Below, one piece after another: positions 18,316 to 25,625 of a stretch of 64,000 nt of DNA. Source of the DNA: Hyphomicrobiales bacterium (lineage in GTDB: Bacteria; Pseudomonadota; Alphaproteobacteria; Rhizobiales; Rhizobiaceae); the NCBI GenBank assembly GCA_900471605.1, contig UCEY01000031.1, positions 173,225 through 237,224 on the forward strand, in the 5' to 3' direction. The position numbers and the translations under genes are program-made. Numbering within the stretch: the stretch's first letter is position 1; every line of letters begins with the position of its first letter. The notes under the pieces were generated by a model that searched no databases, was not told the DNA's origin, and saw only the letters and a program-made list of their open reading frames with translations.

Positions 18316-18340
18316 GCCTCCGGCGGTTGCCGCCGGAGGC
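18316..18340 (+). terminator. Strong GC hairpin after the long DUF1127 gene
   Basis: A perfect 11-bp stem GCCTCCGGCGG/CCGCCGGAGGC with a TTG loop, 15 bases past the stop. No T run follows, so termination is uncertain. Confidence 0.4.
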
Positions 18341-18375
18341 TCGCCTGCGGGGACGCGAGGGTTTGGGCTCAAGGA

Positions 18376-18825
18376 ATGATGGTCGTATTTCGTAAACTTG
18401 GCTGTGACGACATGCCGGCCGCGGCTAAGGTTCATCGCATGTCCTTTGATAGGCGGCTGCCCTGGCTCGCTCGCCGTCACACGCCGGAGGAAGATCGCGG
18501 ATATTGGAGCGGATATCTCTTCGCGACTTGCGCCATCTGGGGCGCCGAACGGGATGGCGTTTTGCTCGGCATCGTCGCCTTTCGCAAGGACTGGGTCGAC
18601 CAGCTCTATATCCTGCCGAACGCACAGGGTGAGGGGATCGGCACCCGCCTTGTCGATATCGCCAAGACGGCATACCCACAGCTCTTTCTCTGGACCTTCC
18701 AGCGCAATACAGCTGCCCGCCGCTTCTACAAGACGCGTGGCTTCCTCGCGGTCGAGCAGACCGATGGCCGGGACAATGAAGAGAAGGAGCCGGACGTTCT
18801 CTATCGGTGGGTGCGTGAGGACTGA
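18376..18825 (+). CDS. GNAT family N-acetyltransferase
   Basis: A 149-residue single-domain GNAT protein. The acetyl-CoA loop is QGEGIGTRLV in the segment DQLYILPNAQGEGIGTRL, and the end FQRNTAARRFYKTRGFLAVEQT is the usual final part of the fold. The substrate is unknown. AAGGA precedes the start; ATG 18379 is an alternative. It begins 75 bases after the long DUF1127 gene, past the GC hairpin. Confidence 0.9.
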   Translation: MMVVFRKLGCDDMPAAAKVHRMSFDRRLPWLARRHTPEEDRGYWSGYLFATCAIWGAERDGVLLGIVAFRKDWVDQLYILPNAQGEGIGTRLVDIAKTAYPQLFLWTFQRNTAARRFYKTRGFLAVEQTDGRDNEEKEPDVLYRWVRED

Positions 18826-18893
18826 ATAAAACACCGCTTGCAAACCGAAAAAATCGGTGGCTTGCTCCCTCCATTCTGTGGAGGAACATTCGC

Positions 18894-19532
18894 ATGTCGC
18901 TTGAACACTGGCTCGCCTTCGTTGCCGCGTCCTCGGTTCTTTTGGCCATTCCGGGGCCGACCATCCTGCTCGTCATTTCCTACGCTCTGAGCCATGGCCG
19001 CAAGGTGGCATCGGCCACAGTCGCGGGTGTGGCGCTTGGCGATTTCACGGCGATGACCGCCTCCATGCTCGGTCTCGGCGCGTTGCTTGCGACCTCCGCG
19101 GCGCTCTTCACGGTGCTGAAATGGGTAGGCGCCGCCTATCTCGTCTATCTCGGTATCAAGCTGTGGCGCGCGCCCGTTTCCGAACGGGCCGACGAGGTGG
19201 ACGAGGCAGAGGTGGCTTCGGCAAATCCTCTCCGGATTTTCCTCCATACCTACGTGGTGACGGCATTGAACCCGAAGAGCATCGTGTTCTTCGTGGCCTT
19301 CCTGCCGCAGTTCCTGGATTTGAGCCAGCCGCTGTTCTTCCAGATGGCTGTCTTCGAAGCGACCTTCCTGGTGCTGGCGACGCTGAACGCCACGCTCTAC
19401 GGCCTGCTGGCCTCGATGGCGCGCAACACCATCCGCAAGCCGAAGGTCCAGCGGATCGTCAACCGCACCGGTGGTTCGCTGATGATCGGCGCCGGCCTGC
19501 TGTCGATCGGCTTCAAGCGCGCGGCCGCCTGA
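18894..19532 (+). CDS. LysE/RhtB family amino-acid exporter (copy 1)
   Basis: A 212-residue inner-membrane protein of the LysE/RhtB family with about six hydrophobic helices. The N-terminal signature AIPGPTILLVISYALSHG (P-G-P motif), the middle GLGALLATSAALFTVLKWVGAAYLVYLG and the late ALNPKSIVFFVAFLPQF are all typical. The family exports amino acids such as homoserine, threonine or lysine. It starts a tight cluster with a GFA protein, a second LysE copy and a VOC protein. Confidence 0.9.
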   Translation: MSLEHWLAFVAASSVLLAIPGPTILLVISYALSHGRKVASATVAGVALGDFTAMTASMLGLGALLATSAALFTVLKWVGAAYLVYLGIKLWRAPVSERADEVDEAEVASANPLRIFLHTYVVTALNPKSIVFFVAFLPQFLDLSQPLFFQMAVFEATFLVLATLNATLYGLLASMARNTIRKPKVQRIVNRTGGSLMIGAGLLSIGFKRAAA

Positions 19533-19555
19533 ACTTTATCGGGGAGGGATAGCTG

Positions 19556-19927
19556 ATGATCACCGGACGTTGCCATTGCGGCGAGACCGTTTTCGAGATC
19601 AGGGGTGAACTGCCGCAGGCGCTCACCCGCTGCACCTGCACCTTCTGCTCCAGGCGCGGCGCACTGCATGCCTATTACGAGCCGAAGCAGGTGAAGGTCA
19701 CCGCCGATGCCGCGAGCGACAGGGTCTATCGCTGGAACTCGAAAATGGTGGCGCATCATTTCTGCGGCACCTGCGGCTGCACGACCTATAGCGACAGCCC
19801 GGATTTCCAGATGGACGGCACCTGGGACGGCAAGACCCGGCGTATCGGCGTGAATGCCCGCCTTTTCGACGATTTCGATGCCGAGGACTGGCCGCACACG
19901 GTCATCGACGGCCGGAATCTCTGGTAG
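19556..19927 (+). CDS. GFA (glutathione-dependent formaldehyde-activating/CENP-V-like) protein
   Basis: A 123-residue zinc-binding protein of the GFA family. The zinc cysteines are visible in GRCHCGETVFEI, RCTCTFCSRRG and FCGTCGCTTY. Members include glutathione-binding proteins and others of unknown role; a formaldehyde function should not be assumed. Only 23 bases separate it from the upstream LysE gene and 12 from the downstream LysE gene, so it is probably in one operon. Confidence 0.9.
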   Translation: MITGRCHCGETVFEIRGELPQALTRCTCTFCSRRGALHAYYEPKQVKVTADAASDRVYRWNSKMVAHHFCGTCGCTTYSDSPDFQMDGTWDGKTRRIGVNARLFDDFDAEDWPHTVIDGRNLW

Positions 19928-19939
19928 GAGGAGAGATAG

Positions 19940-20572
19940 ATGAGTGACGTCACCCTGCTTGCCTTTGCGATCGTCGCGTTCATCGGCATCGCCACACCCG
20001 GGCCGACCGTGCTGCTGGCCCTCACCAACGGCTCGCGTTACGGCCTGCGCCGCGCTCTGCCGGGCATGGCCGGCGCGATGATTTCCGACTTCGTGCTGAT
20101 CGGTGCAGTGGCGCTCGGCCTCGGCGCGCTGCTGGCGGCCTCGGAATTCTGGTTCTCGGTCATCAAATGGCTGGGCGCCGGTTATCTCGCGTTTCTCGGG
20201 TTCATGCTTCTGCGCTCGAAAGGCTCGCTTGACGTAACGTCAGGCGATGCCGCCGCCGGCTCGGGTTCCGCTACGTCGATCTTCCTCAAAAGCTTCCTCG
20301 TCGCGGTCACCAATCCCAAGGGCTACCTGTTCTTCTCGGCTTTCCTGCCGCAGTTCATCGCGCCGGACGCGCCGCAGTTTCCGCAATATACGATCCTGGC
20401 GCTCGTTTTCGCCCTGATCGATTTCGCCGTCATGCTCGGTTACGCGCTGCTCGGCTCGCGGGCGGTGCACCTGTTGAAGAAGAAAGGCGCGCTCTGGCTG
20501 GACCGGCTCTGCGGCGGCGCGCTTCTGGCGCTCGCTGGTTCGCTGGCGCTTTACCGAAGGGCAGCTTCGTAA
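19940..20572 (+). CDS. LysE/RhtB family amino-acid exporter (copy 2)
   Basis: A 210-residue membrane protein, a paralogue of the one at 18894: IATPGPTVLLALTNGSRYG, GLGALLAASEFWFSVIKWLGAGYLAFLG and AVTNPKGYLFFSAFLPQF align with copy 1. GGAGGAGAGA precedes the ATG. Its position after the GFA gene suggests duplication around the GFA gene or gathering into a detoxification/export operon. Confidence 0.9.
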   Translation: MSDVTLLAFAIVAFIGIATPGPTVLLALTNGSRYGLRRALPGMAGAMISDFVLIGAVALGLGALLAASEFWFSVIKWLGAGYLAFLGFMLLRSKGSLDVTSGDAAAGSGSATSIFLKSFLVAVTNPKGYLFFSAFLPQFIAPDAPQFPQYTILALVFALIDFAVMLGYALLGSRAVHLLKKKGALWLDRLCGGALLALAGSLALYRRAAS

Positions 20573-20582
20573 AAGGAGGGAC

Positions 20583-20993
20583 ATGATGTCGGATCCAGTG
20601 AAATCCGTGCGGCCGTTCCTGATGTTTCAGAACGGTCATTGCGAGGAGGCCATCACCTTTTACACGTCGGTGCTGCCGGCGGGCCGGGTCACCGACATCA
20701 GGCGCTACGGGCCGGGCGAGGCGGGGCCGGAAGGCAGCGTGTTCCGTGCCACCTTCGAGGTCGCCGGCCAGCAGGTGGTCTGCATCGACAGCCCCGTGAA
20801 GCATGTGTTCGATTTCACGCCCTCCTTTTCCTTTTTCGTGGAATGCGGAACCGACGAAGAGCTCGGGCGGCTGGCCGAAGCGCTGAGCGAGGATGGAATG
20901 TTCCTGATGCCGCTCGACAATTACGGTTTCAGCCGGAAATTCTGCTGGCTGCAGGACCGCTTCGGCATCTCCTGGCAGCTCAATTTCGAATAA
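20583..20993 (+). CDS. VOC/PhnB-like metalloprotein
   Basis: A 136-residue protein of the PhnB-like branch of the vicinal oxygen chelate fold (often named 3-demethylubiquinone methyltransferase-like, without enzyme evidence). It begins VRPFLMFQNGHCEEAITFYT and ends RKFCWLQDRFGISWQLNF, the usual boundaries. GGAGGG lies just upstream; ATG 20586 is the better-spaced alternative. It is the last gene of the LysE-GFA-LysE-VOC cluster (10-base gap). Confidence 0.85.
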   Translation: MMSDPVKSVRPFLMFQNGHCEEAITFYTSVLPAGRVTDIRRYGPGEAGPEGSVFRATFEVAGQQVVCIDSPVKHVFDFTPSFSFFVECGTDEELGRLAEALSEDGMFLMPLDNYGFSRKFCWLQDRFGISWQLNFE

Positions 20994-21113
20994 CCGCCAA
21001 AGGCCTGTGCATTTTCGATCTTGCCCGGCGAAACGAATCCCGATCTCTGTTAGGGTTCCGGAGTCGCGGCCTACAACGGTCACCGCGAAGAGACAGCATA
21101 CGAGGTAAGTGCA

Positions 21114-22628
21114 TTGCAGGTCGGTATCGATATGGGAATTGTGTCCGGGGGCGATCCGGCCAAGCTCGATATCGAGGAGCTTCTGGCGACGCGCCTGCTG
21201 GTGCAGGGAAATTCCGGCTCCGGCAAGTCGCACCTGCTGCGCCGCCTGCTCGAACAGTCCGCTCCTTGGGTACAGCAGGTGGTGATCGACCCCGAAGGCG
21301 ATTTCGTCACGCTGTCGGAAAGATTCGGTCATGTCGTCGTCGACGGCGAGCGCACGGAGGCCGAGCTTGCCGGCATTGCCAACCGCATCCGCAAGAACCG
21401 CGTCTCCTGCGTCCTGACGCTGGAAGGCCTCGATCTCGAAGAACAGATGCGCGCCGCCGCCGCTTTCCTGAACGGCATGTTCGATGCCGATCGCGAATAC
21501 TGGTATCCGGTCCTCGTCGTGGTCGACGAGGCGCAGATGTTCGCGCCGTCGGTCGGCGGCGATGTCTCGGAAGACGCCAGAAAACTTTCGCTCGGCGCCA
21601 TGACCAACCTGATGTGCCGTGGCCGCAAGCGCGGGCTGGCCGGCGTCATCGCCACCCAGCGCCTCGCAAAGCTTGCCAAGAACGTCGCGGCGGAAGCCTC
21701 CAACTTCCTGATGGGCCGCACTTTCCTCGACATCGACATGGCCCGCGCCGCCGACCTGCTCGGCATGGACCGCCGCCAGGCGGAAATGTTCCGCGACCTG
21801 AAACGCGGCAATTTCGTCGCCCTCGGCCCGGCCCTGTCGCGCCGTCCGCTACCGATCGTCATCGGTACGGTCGAGACCTCCGCGCGCTCTTCCAGTCCCA
21901 AGCTGATGCCGCTGCCGGATGCGCCGCAGGATGTCGAGGACCTGATCTTCACGCCGGATCCGGAAGAATTCAGCCGGCCGATCGTCCGCCGGGCCCCGCC
22001 AGCGCCGCGGCCGACGACGGATATCCTCGCCGAATTGTCGCGCTCGACGCCATCAGCCGCGCCTGCACCGCAGGAGCAGCGCACTGTGCAGCCGGAATTG
22101 TCCGCCGAGGAGCGTGAGGAGCGGCTGTCCGCCGTGCTGTCGGAAATTCTCGACGATCTGCAATCGGCCTATCGTACGGATTCCATCCTCTACCAGGATT
22201 TTCTGGTGCGCGCCCGGATGCGGCGCCTGCCCGGACCGCCGCTGTCGCTCGGCGAATTCCGCCGCCGCACGGCGATCGCCCGCTCGGGCGTCGATGCGGA
22301 AACCGCTTCAGGCGAGGCCTGGGCGACGGCGCTCTCGCTGTCATCCGGCGTTTCGGATGATCTGCAGGGCGTTTTTCTCTTGATGGCGAAGGCGGCAATC
22401 GGCGGCGAACCATGTCCCTCGGACGCCCGGATCGCGCGGGCCTACGGCACCCATTCGGCGCGTCGCGCCCGCCGCCTGCTCGGTTATTTCGAGGAACAGG
22501 GCCTGATCGTCGTGCATGCGGATTTTTCGGGCAAGCGCATCGTCGCCTTCCCGGATCTGCAGGCGGAAACCGCGCCGGGCAGCGCCGACGCGCCCGATGA
22601 GGGCGAGGCGAGGATCGCCGCCGAATAG
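21114..22628 (+). CDS. HerA-like (DUF87) ATP-binding protein
   Basis: A 504-residue ATPase. The N-terminal half is a HerA/VirB4-like P-loop domain: Walker A GNSGSGKSHLL (about residues 32-42), Walker B VVVDEAQMF, and RGRKRGLAGVIATQRLAKL as the sensor/arginine-finger region. The second half is a proline-rich linker and a helical end with ARRARRLLGYFEEQGLI, like a winged-helix DNA-binding region. HerA-type ATPases translocate DNA with the nuclease NurA, but no NurA is nearby. The start is TTG after GAGGT; ATG 21132 is possible. Confidence 0.8.
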   Translation: MQVGIDMGIVSGGDPAKLDIEELLATRLLVQGNSGSGKSHLLRRLLEQSAPWVQQVVIDPEGDFVTLSERFGHVVVDGERTEAELAGIANRIRKNRVSCVLTLEGLDLEEQMRAAAAFLNGMFDADREYWYPVLVVVDEAQMFAPSVGGDVSEDARKLSLGAMTNLMCRGRKRGLAGVIATQRLAKLAKNVAAEASNFLMGRTFLDIDMARAADLLGMDRRQAEMFRDLKRGNFVALGPALSRRPLPIVIGTVETSARSSSPKLMPLPDAPQDVEDLIFTPDPEEFSRPIVRRAPPAPRPTTDILAELSRSTPSAAPAPQEQRTVQPELSAEEREERLSAVLSEILDDLQSAYRTDSILYQDFLVRARMRRLPGPPLSLGEFRRRTAIARSGVDAETASGEAWATALSLSSGVSDDLQGVFLLMAKAAIGGEPCPSDARIARAYGTHSARRARRLLGYFEEQGLIVVHADFSGKRIVAFPDLQAETAPGSADAPDEGEARIAAE

Positions 22629-22632
22629 GCCC

Positions 22633-22878
22633 TCAGTGGATGTGAAAATGCGCTTCGACAGCCGCGGCGATAAAGGCCTGCCGCGCTTCCGAGGGTCTCG
22701 ATTTTCCCTTCAGCGCCTCCTCGCAGACCTGTTCCGCGTGATGATGCTGACTGCCGTGATAGTCCGGCCAGAAGCGGTCGAGGACGGCCTTCGCCTCGCG
22801 TACCGTCTTGACGGTGCGGACCATGCCGGTTTCGGGATTTTCGATCCTGACCGGGCTGCTCCAGAGTTTCGATTTCAT
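22633..22878 (-). CDS. DUF982 small protein
   Basis: An 81-residue protein of the DUF982 family, which is expanded in rhizobia and has unknown function. The pattern W-x-x-PVRI-x-NPETG, then EAKAVLDRFWPDYHG, then ACEEALKG-like VCEEALKG and ARQAFIAAAVEAHF is typical. AAGGAGGT lies eight bases upstream of the chosen ATG, which decides against the ATG at 22899. It converges with the HerA-like gene, four bases apart. Confidence 0.85.
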   Translation of the reverse strand: MKSKLWSSPVRIENPETGMVRTVKTVREAKAVLDRFWPDYHGSQHHHAEQVCEEALKGKSRPSEARQAFIAAAVEAHFHIH

Positions 22879-23009
22879 GACACGATACCTCCTTTCCATA
22901 AGATGGTGCTAATGCCTTGCCCCGTCAAAAAAGCCTTCAGACAGGCTTGCCGAAAGGTTAAGACGCAGGCGCTGTTGACATTTCCATGACATCCCCCTAA
23001 ACACCGCGC

Positions 23010-23152
23010 CAACGCCGGGCTGCAAAGACCCGGTGTTTCACTGACATGTCCCGTGGTTTTCTCCGGACGCTTTCGTGAGAGACCTGTCAGAGCTCTTGAA
23101 CCAGAGCTCAGAGGAGGGCGTGTTTCCTTGATCCGGTTTGGCAACAAACCGG
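23010..23152 (+). promoter_or_regulatory. Structured rpsD leader (possible S4 autoregulatory element)
   Basis: The 5' region of rpsD contains three stem-loops in a row: AACGCCGGG with CCCGGTGTT (one G-U pair), GAGCTC with GAGCTC around 23091-23110, and CCGGTTT/AAACCGG (23133-23139 with 23146-23152) close to the start codon. S4 represses its own operon through mRNA structure in other bacteria; that this leader does so is inference. Confidence 0.35.
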
Positions 23153-23177
23153 TGTAACCGTTTGAGAAGGAAATACG

Positions 23178-23795
23178 ATGAGCAAGCGCGAATCGTCCAA
23201 ATACAAGATCGACCGCCGTATGGGCGAAAACATCTGGGGCCGTCCGAAGTCCCCGGTGAACCGCCGCGAATACGGCCCGGGCCAGCACGGCCAGCGCCGC
23301 AAGGGCAAGCTCTCCGACTTCGGCGTGCAGCTGCGCGCCAAGCAGAAGCTCAAGGGCTATTACGGCGACCTGCGCGAAAAGCAGTTCCGCGCCATCTATG
23401 ACGAAGCCAACCGCCGCAAGGGCGACACTTCGGAGAACCTGATCGGCCTGCTCGAATCGCGCCTCGACGCGATCGTCTACCGCGCCAAGTTCGTTCCGAC
23501 GGTCTTTGCTGCCCGCCAGTTCGTCAACCATGGCCACGTCACCGTCAACGGCGTTCGCGTCAACATCGGTTCCTACCGTTGCAAGGCCGGCGACGTCATC
23601 GAAGTCCGCCAGAAGTCGAAGCAGCTCGTCACGGTTCTCGAAGCCGTTTCGCTCGCTGAACGCGACGTTCCGGACTATATCGAAGTCGATCACAACAAGA
23701 TGGTTGCCACCTTCGCCCGCATCCCGGGCCTGACGGACGTTCCTTACGCCGTCATCATGGAACCGCAGCTGGTCGTCGAATTCTACTCGCGTTGA
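23178..23795 (+). CDS. rpsD: 30S ribosomal protein S4
   Basis: A 205-residue S4, which nucleates assembly of the 30S body by binding 16S rRNA. It begins MSKRESSKYKIDRRMGENIWG and contains YGPGQHGQRRKGKLSDFG, then the S4 RNA-binding domain (LESRLDAIVYRAKFVPT, RQFVNHGHVTVNG). As in many alphaproteobacteria it stands alone, outside the main ribosomal operons. AAGGAA precedes the ATG. Two intrinsic terminators follow. Confidence 0.97.
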   Translation: MSKRESSKYKIDRRMGENIWGRPKSPVNRREYGPGQHGQRRKGKLSDFGVQLRAKQKLKGYYGDLREKQFRAIYDEANRRKGDTSENLIGLLESRLDAIVYRAKFVPTVFAARQFVNHGHVTVNGVRVNIGSYRCKAGDVIEVRQKSKQLVTVLEAVSLAERDVPDYIEVDHNKMVATFARIPGLTDVPYAVIMEPQLVVEFYSR

Positions 23796-23831
23796 TGAAA
23801 TGCCCTTCGGGGCGTTTCCGCGACACAAAAG

Positions 23832-23859
23832 AAAAGCCGCCTTTCGGGGCGGCTTTTTT
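23832..23859 (+). terminator. Rho-independent terminator after rpsD
   Basis: AAAAGCCGCC-TTTCGG-GGCGGCTTTTTT: an A/T-flanked GC stem 37 bases after the stop. Confidence 0.9.
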
Positions 23860-23916
23860 CGTTCTGGCTTGTCTGGCGGGTCTTGAAGGAACTTCCCTTG
23901 AAGTCGCCTGACTTGG

Positions 23917-23945
23917 AGCCGCCTCACTTGGAGGCGGCTTTTTTC
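23917..23945 (+). terminator. Second plus-strand terminator overlapping the sthA 3' end
   Basis: AGCCGCCTC (23917-23925) pairs with GAGGCGGCT (23931-23939) around ACTTG, followed by TTTTTTC. It overlaps the sthA stop codon on the other strand, so the lysine-rich sthA tail also encodes the terminator of the opposite strand. Confidence 0.6.
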
Positions 23946-25408
23946 TTCTCTGTCGCGGCCTCGGTGGTCGCGGTCGTATCGAGCGGCTGCGCGGTTGCGA
24001 CCGGTGCTTCCTTCGGGCCTTCGCCCATCCGGTTCCAGGCGTCGAGGCCGGCGATCTTGTAGGCTTCGGCGAGCGTCGGATAGTTGAACGTGTTCTCGAC
24101 GAAATATTCGACGGTGCCCTTGAGGTTCAGCACGGCCTGGCCGATGTGCACGAGTTCGGTCGCGCCTTCGCCGACGATATGGACGCCGAGCAGCCGGCGG
24201 GTCTTGAGCGAGAAGATCAGCTTCAGGAGGCCGGTATCGAGGCCCATGATATGGCCGCGCGAGGTCTCGCGGAAACGGGCGATGCCGCATTCGTAGGGAA
24301 TGCCGCGCTCCTTCATTTCCTCTTCGGTGAGGCCGCAGGTGGAGATTTCCGGCACGGCATAGATGCCGTAGGGGAAATATTTCTGCGGTTCCTTGGCGAT
24401 CGCGCCGACGGCGACGCGGGCCGCGACGCGCCCCTGTTCCATCGAGGTCGAGGCAAGGCTCGGAAAACCGACGACGTCGCCGGCGGCATAGATGTTGGGA
24501 ACCGACGTCTCGAAGGTTTCCGGATTGACCTTGAGGCGGCCGCGGCTGTCGGCCTCAAGGCCGGCTGCGGCGAGGTTCAGCGTATCGGTGGCGCCCATGC
24601 GCCCGGCTGCGAACAGAACCATGTCGGTGACGATGTGGCGGCCGCTGTCGACCTCCACCGAAACCTTGCCGTCTGGCAGGCGCTCGACCTTTTCGGCCTT
24701 CTGGCCGAGCAGCAGCTTCATGTTGCGGTCGCGCAGCTGGTAGGTGAAGTCCTCGACGATCTCCTTGTCGATGAAGTCGAGCATGGTCGGCTTCGGGTCG
24801 ATGACGGTCACGGCGGCATCCAGCGCGCTGAAGATCGTGGCATATTCGATGCCGATGACGCCGGCGCCGATCACGACCATGGACCGCGGCAGCTGTTCGA
24901 TTTCCAGAAGCTCGTCGCTGTCGAGAACCGTCTTGCCATCGAAGGGCATGTAGTCGGGGCGGAAGGGTTTGGTGCCGACCGCGAGCAGGATCGATTTGCC
25001 CATGACATGCATCACGTCGCCGTCGTCCTTGGTGATCGCCAGCGTGTCGGATGTAACGAAGGTCGCCTTGCCGCGGATGCTCTGGACGCGGTTGCGGGCA
25101 AACTGGTGCTCCAGCACCTCCACTTCGTGATCGAGGGTGATCAGCAGGCGGCGGCGCAAATCTTCTGCGCTGATCTCCTGCTTGACCCGGTAGGCCCGGC
25201 CGTAAAAACCGCGCTCGCGCCAGCCCGAAAGGTTGAGCGCGGTTTCGCGCAGCGTCTTCGAGGGGATCGTCCCCGTGTGGACCGAAACGCCGCCGACCCT
25301 TTTGCCTTGTTCGACGACCAGAACCTTCTTGTCGAGTTTGGCTGCCTGAATGGCGGCACGGCGACCTGCCGGTCCGCTGCCGACGACGATGAGGTCGTAT
25401 TGGTTCAT
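23924..25408 (-). CDS. sthA: Soluble pyridine nucleotide transhydrogenase (Si-specific)
   Basis: SthA moves reducing equivalents between NADPH and NAD+. The 494-residue flavoprotein begins MNQYDLIVVGSGPAGRRAA (FAD site). In the position of the redox disulfide of lipoamide dehydrogenase it reads GGVSVHTGTIPSKTLRE, without the two cysteines, which is how SthA differs from that family. The NAD(P) site is IGAGVIGIEYATIF. The last 30 residues are an added A/T/K-rich tail. ATG 25408 gives the standard N-terminus. It is divergent from the GntR gene, and a TGCA-type box lies 130 bases upstream. Confidence 0.92.
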   Translation of the reverse strand: MNQYDLIVVGSGPAGRRAAIQAAKLDKKVLVVEQGKRVGGVSVHTGTIPSKTLRETALNLSGWRERGFYGRAYRVKQEISAEDLRRRLLITLDHEVEVLEHQFARNRVQSIRGKATFVTSDTLAITKDDGDVMHVMGKSILLAVGTKPFRPDYMPFDGKTVLDSDELLEIEQLPRSMVVIGAGVIGIEYATIFSALDAAVTVIDPKPTMLDFIDKEIVEDFTYQLRDRNMKLLLGQKAEKVERLPDGKVSVEVDSGRHIVTDMVLFAAGRMGATDTLNLAAAGLEADSRGRLKVNPETFETSVPNIYAAGDVVGFPSLASTSMEQGRVAARVAVGAIAKEPQKYFPYGIYAVPEISTCGLTEEEMKERGIPYECGIARFRETSRGHIMGLDTGLLKLIFSLKTRRLLGVHIVGEGATELVHIGQAVLNLKGTVEYFVENTFNYPTLAEAYKIAGLDAWNRMGEGPKEAPVATAQPLDTTATTEAATEKKKAASK

Positions 25409-25538
25409 GGGATGCTCCGCTCCGAAATCTTGCGGCCGCCGCGATGCAGCAGCACTCACGAATCCCTTTGTAGCCGCCTATTCTAAAGTTTTGATTGCGG
25501 CCCTCCAAGCCTCGACTGCAATTCCGGTGCATGAATTT

Positions 25539-25554
25539 TGTGCATTGCAAAAAT
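25539..25554 (-). promoter_or_regulatory. TGCA-N-TGCA box upstream of sthA
   Basis: Plus-strand TGTGCATTGCAAAAAT aligns with the boxes at 4321 and 5093 (TGTGCA-N-TGCAA, then A/T run). It is 130 bases upstream of sthA on the same strand relationship as in the DUF1127 genes. An additional TGCA with partial symmetry follows at 25528-25531. Confidence 0.45.
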
Positions 25555-25569
25555 TGCCGAAAAATTAAC

Positions 25570-25618
25570 TTGACGGAGGTCGGCAAATGCCGTCCATTTG
25601 AACCAATTAGAAATTGGT
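25570..25618 (+). promoter_or_regulatory. Promoter and palindromic operator of the GntR gene
   Basis: TTGACG (25570-25575) is a good -35. ACCAATT-AGA-AATTGGT (25602-25618) is a perfect 7-base inverted repeat close to the expected transcription start, followed at once by TTGGTACATAAAATGGTAC, a direct repeat of TGGTAC. FadR-subfamily regulators commonly bind TGGT...ACCA palindromes, so autoregulation is likely but inferred. Confidence 0.5.
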
Positions 25619-25625
25619 ACATAAA

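Noticed and set aside
21108..21120. GTGCATTGCAGG as another TGCA-N-TGCA box
   Set aside because: It overlaps the start codon of the HerA-like gene and lacks the A-rich tail; one chance match is expected in 64 kb.
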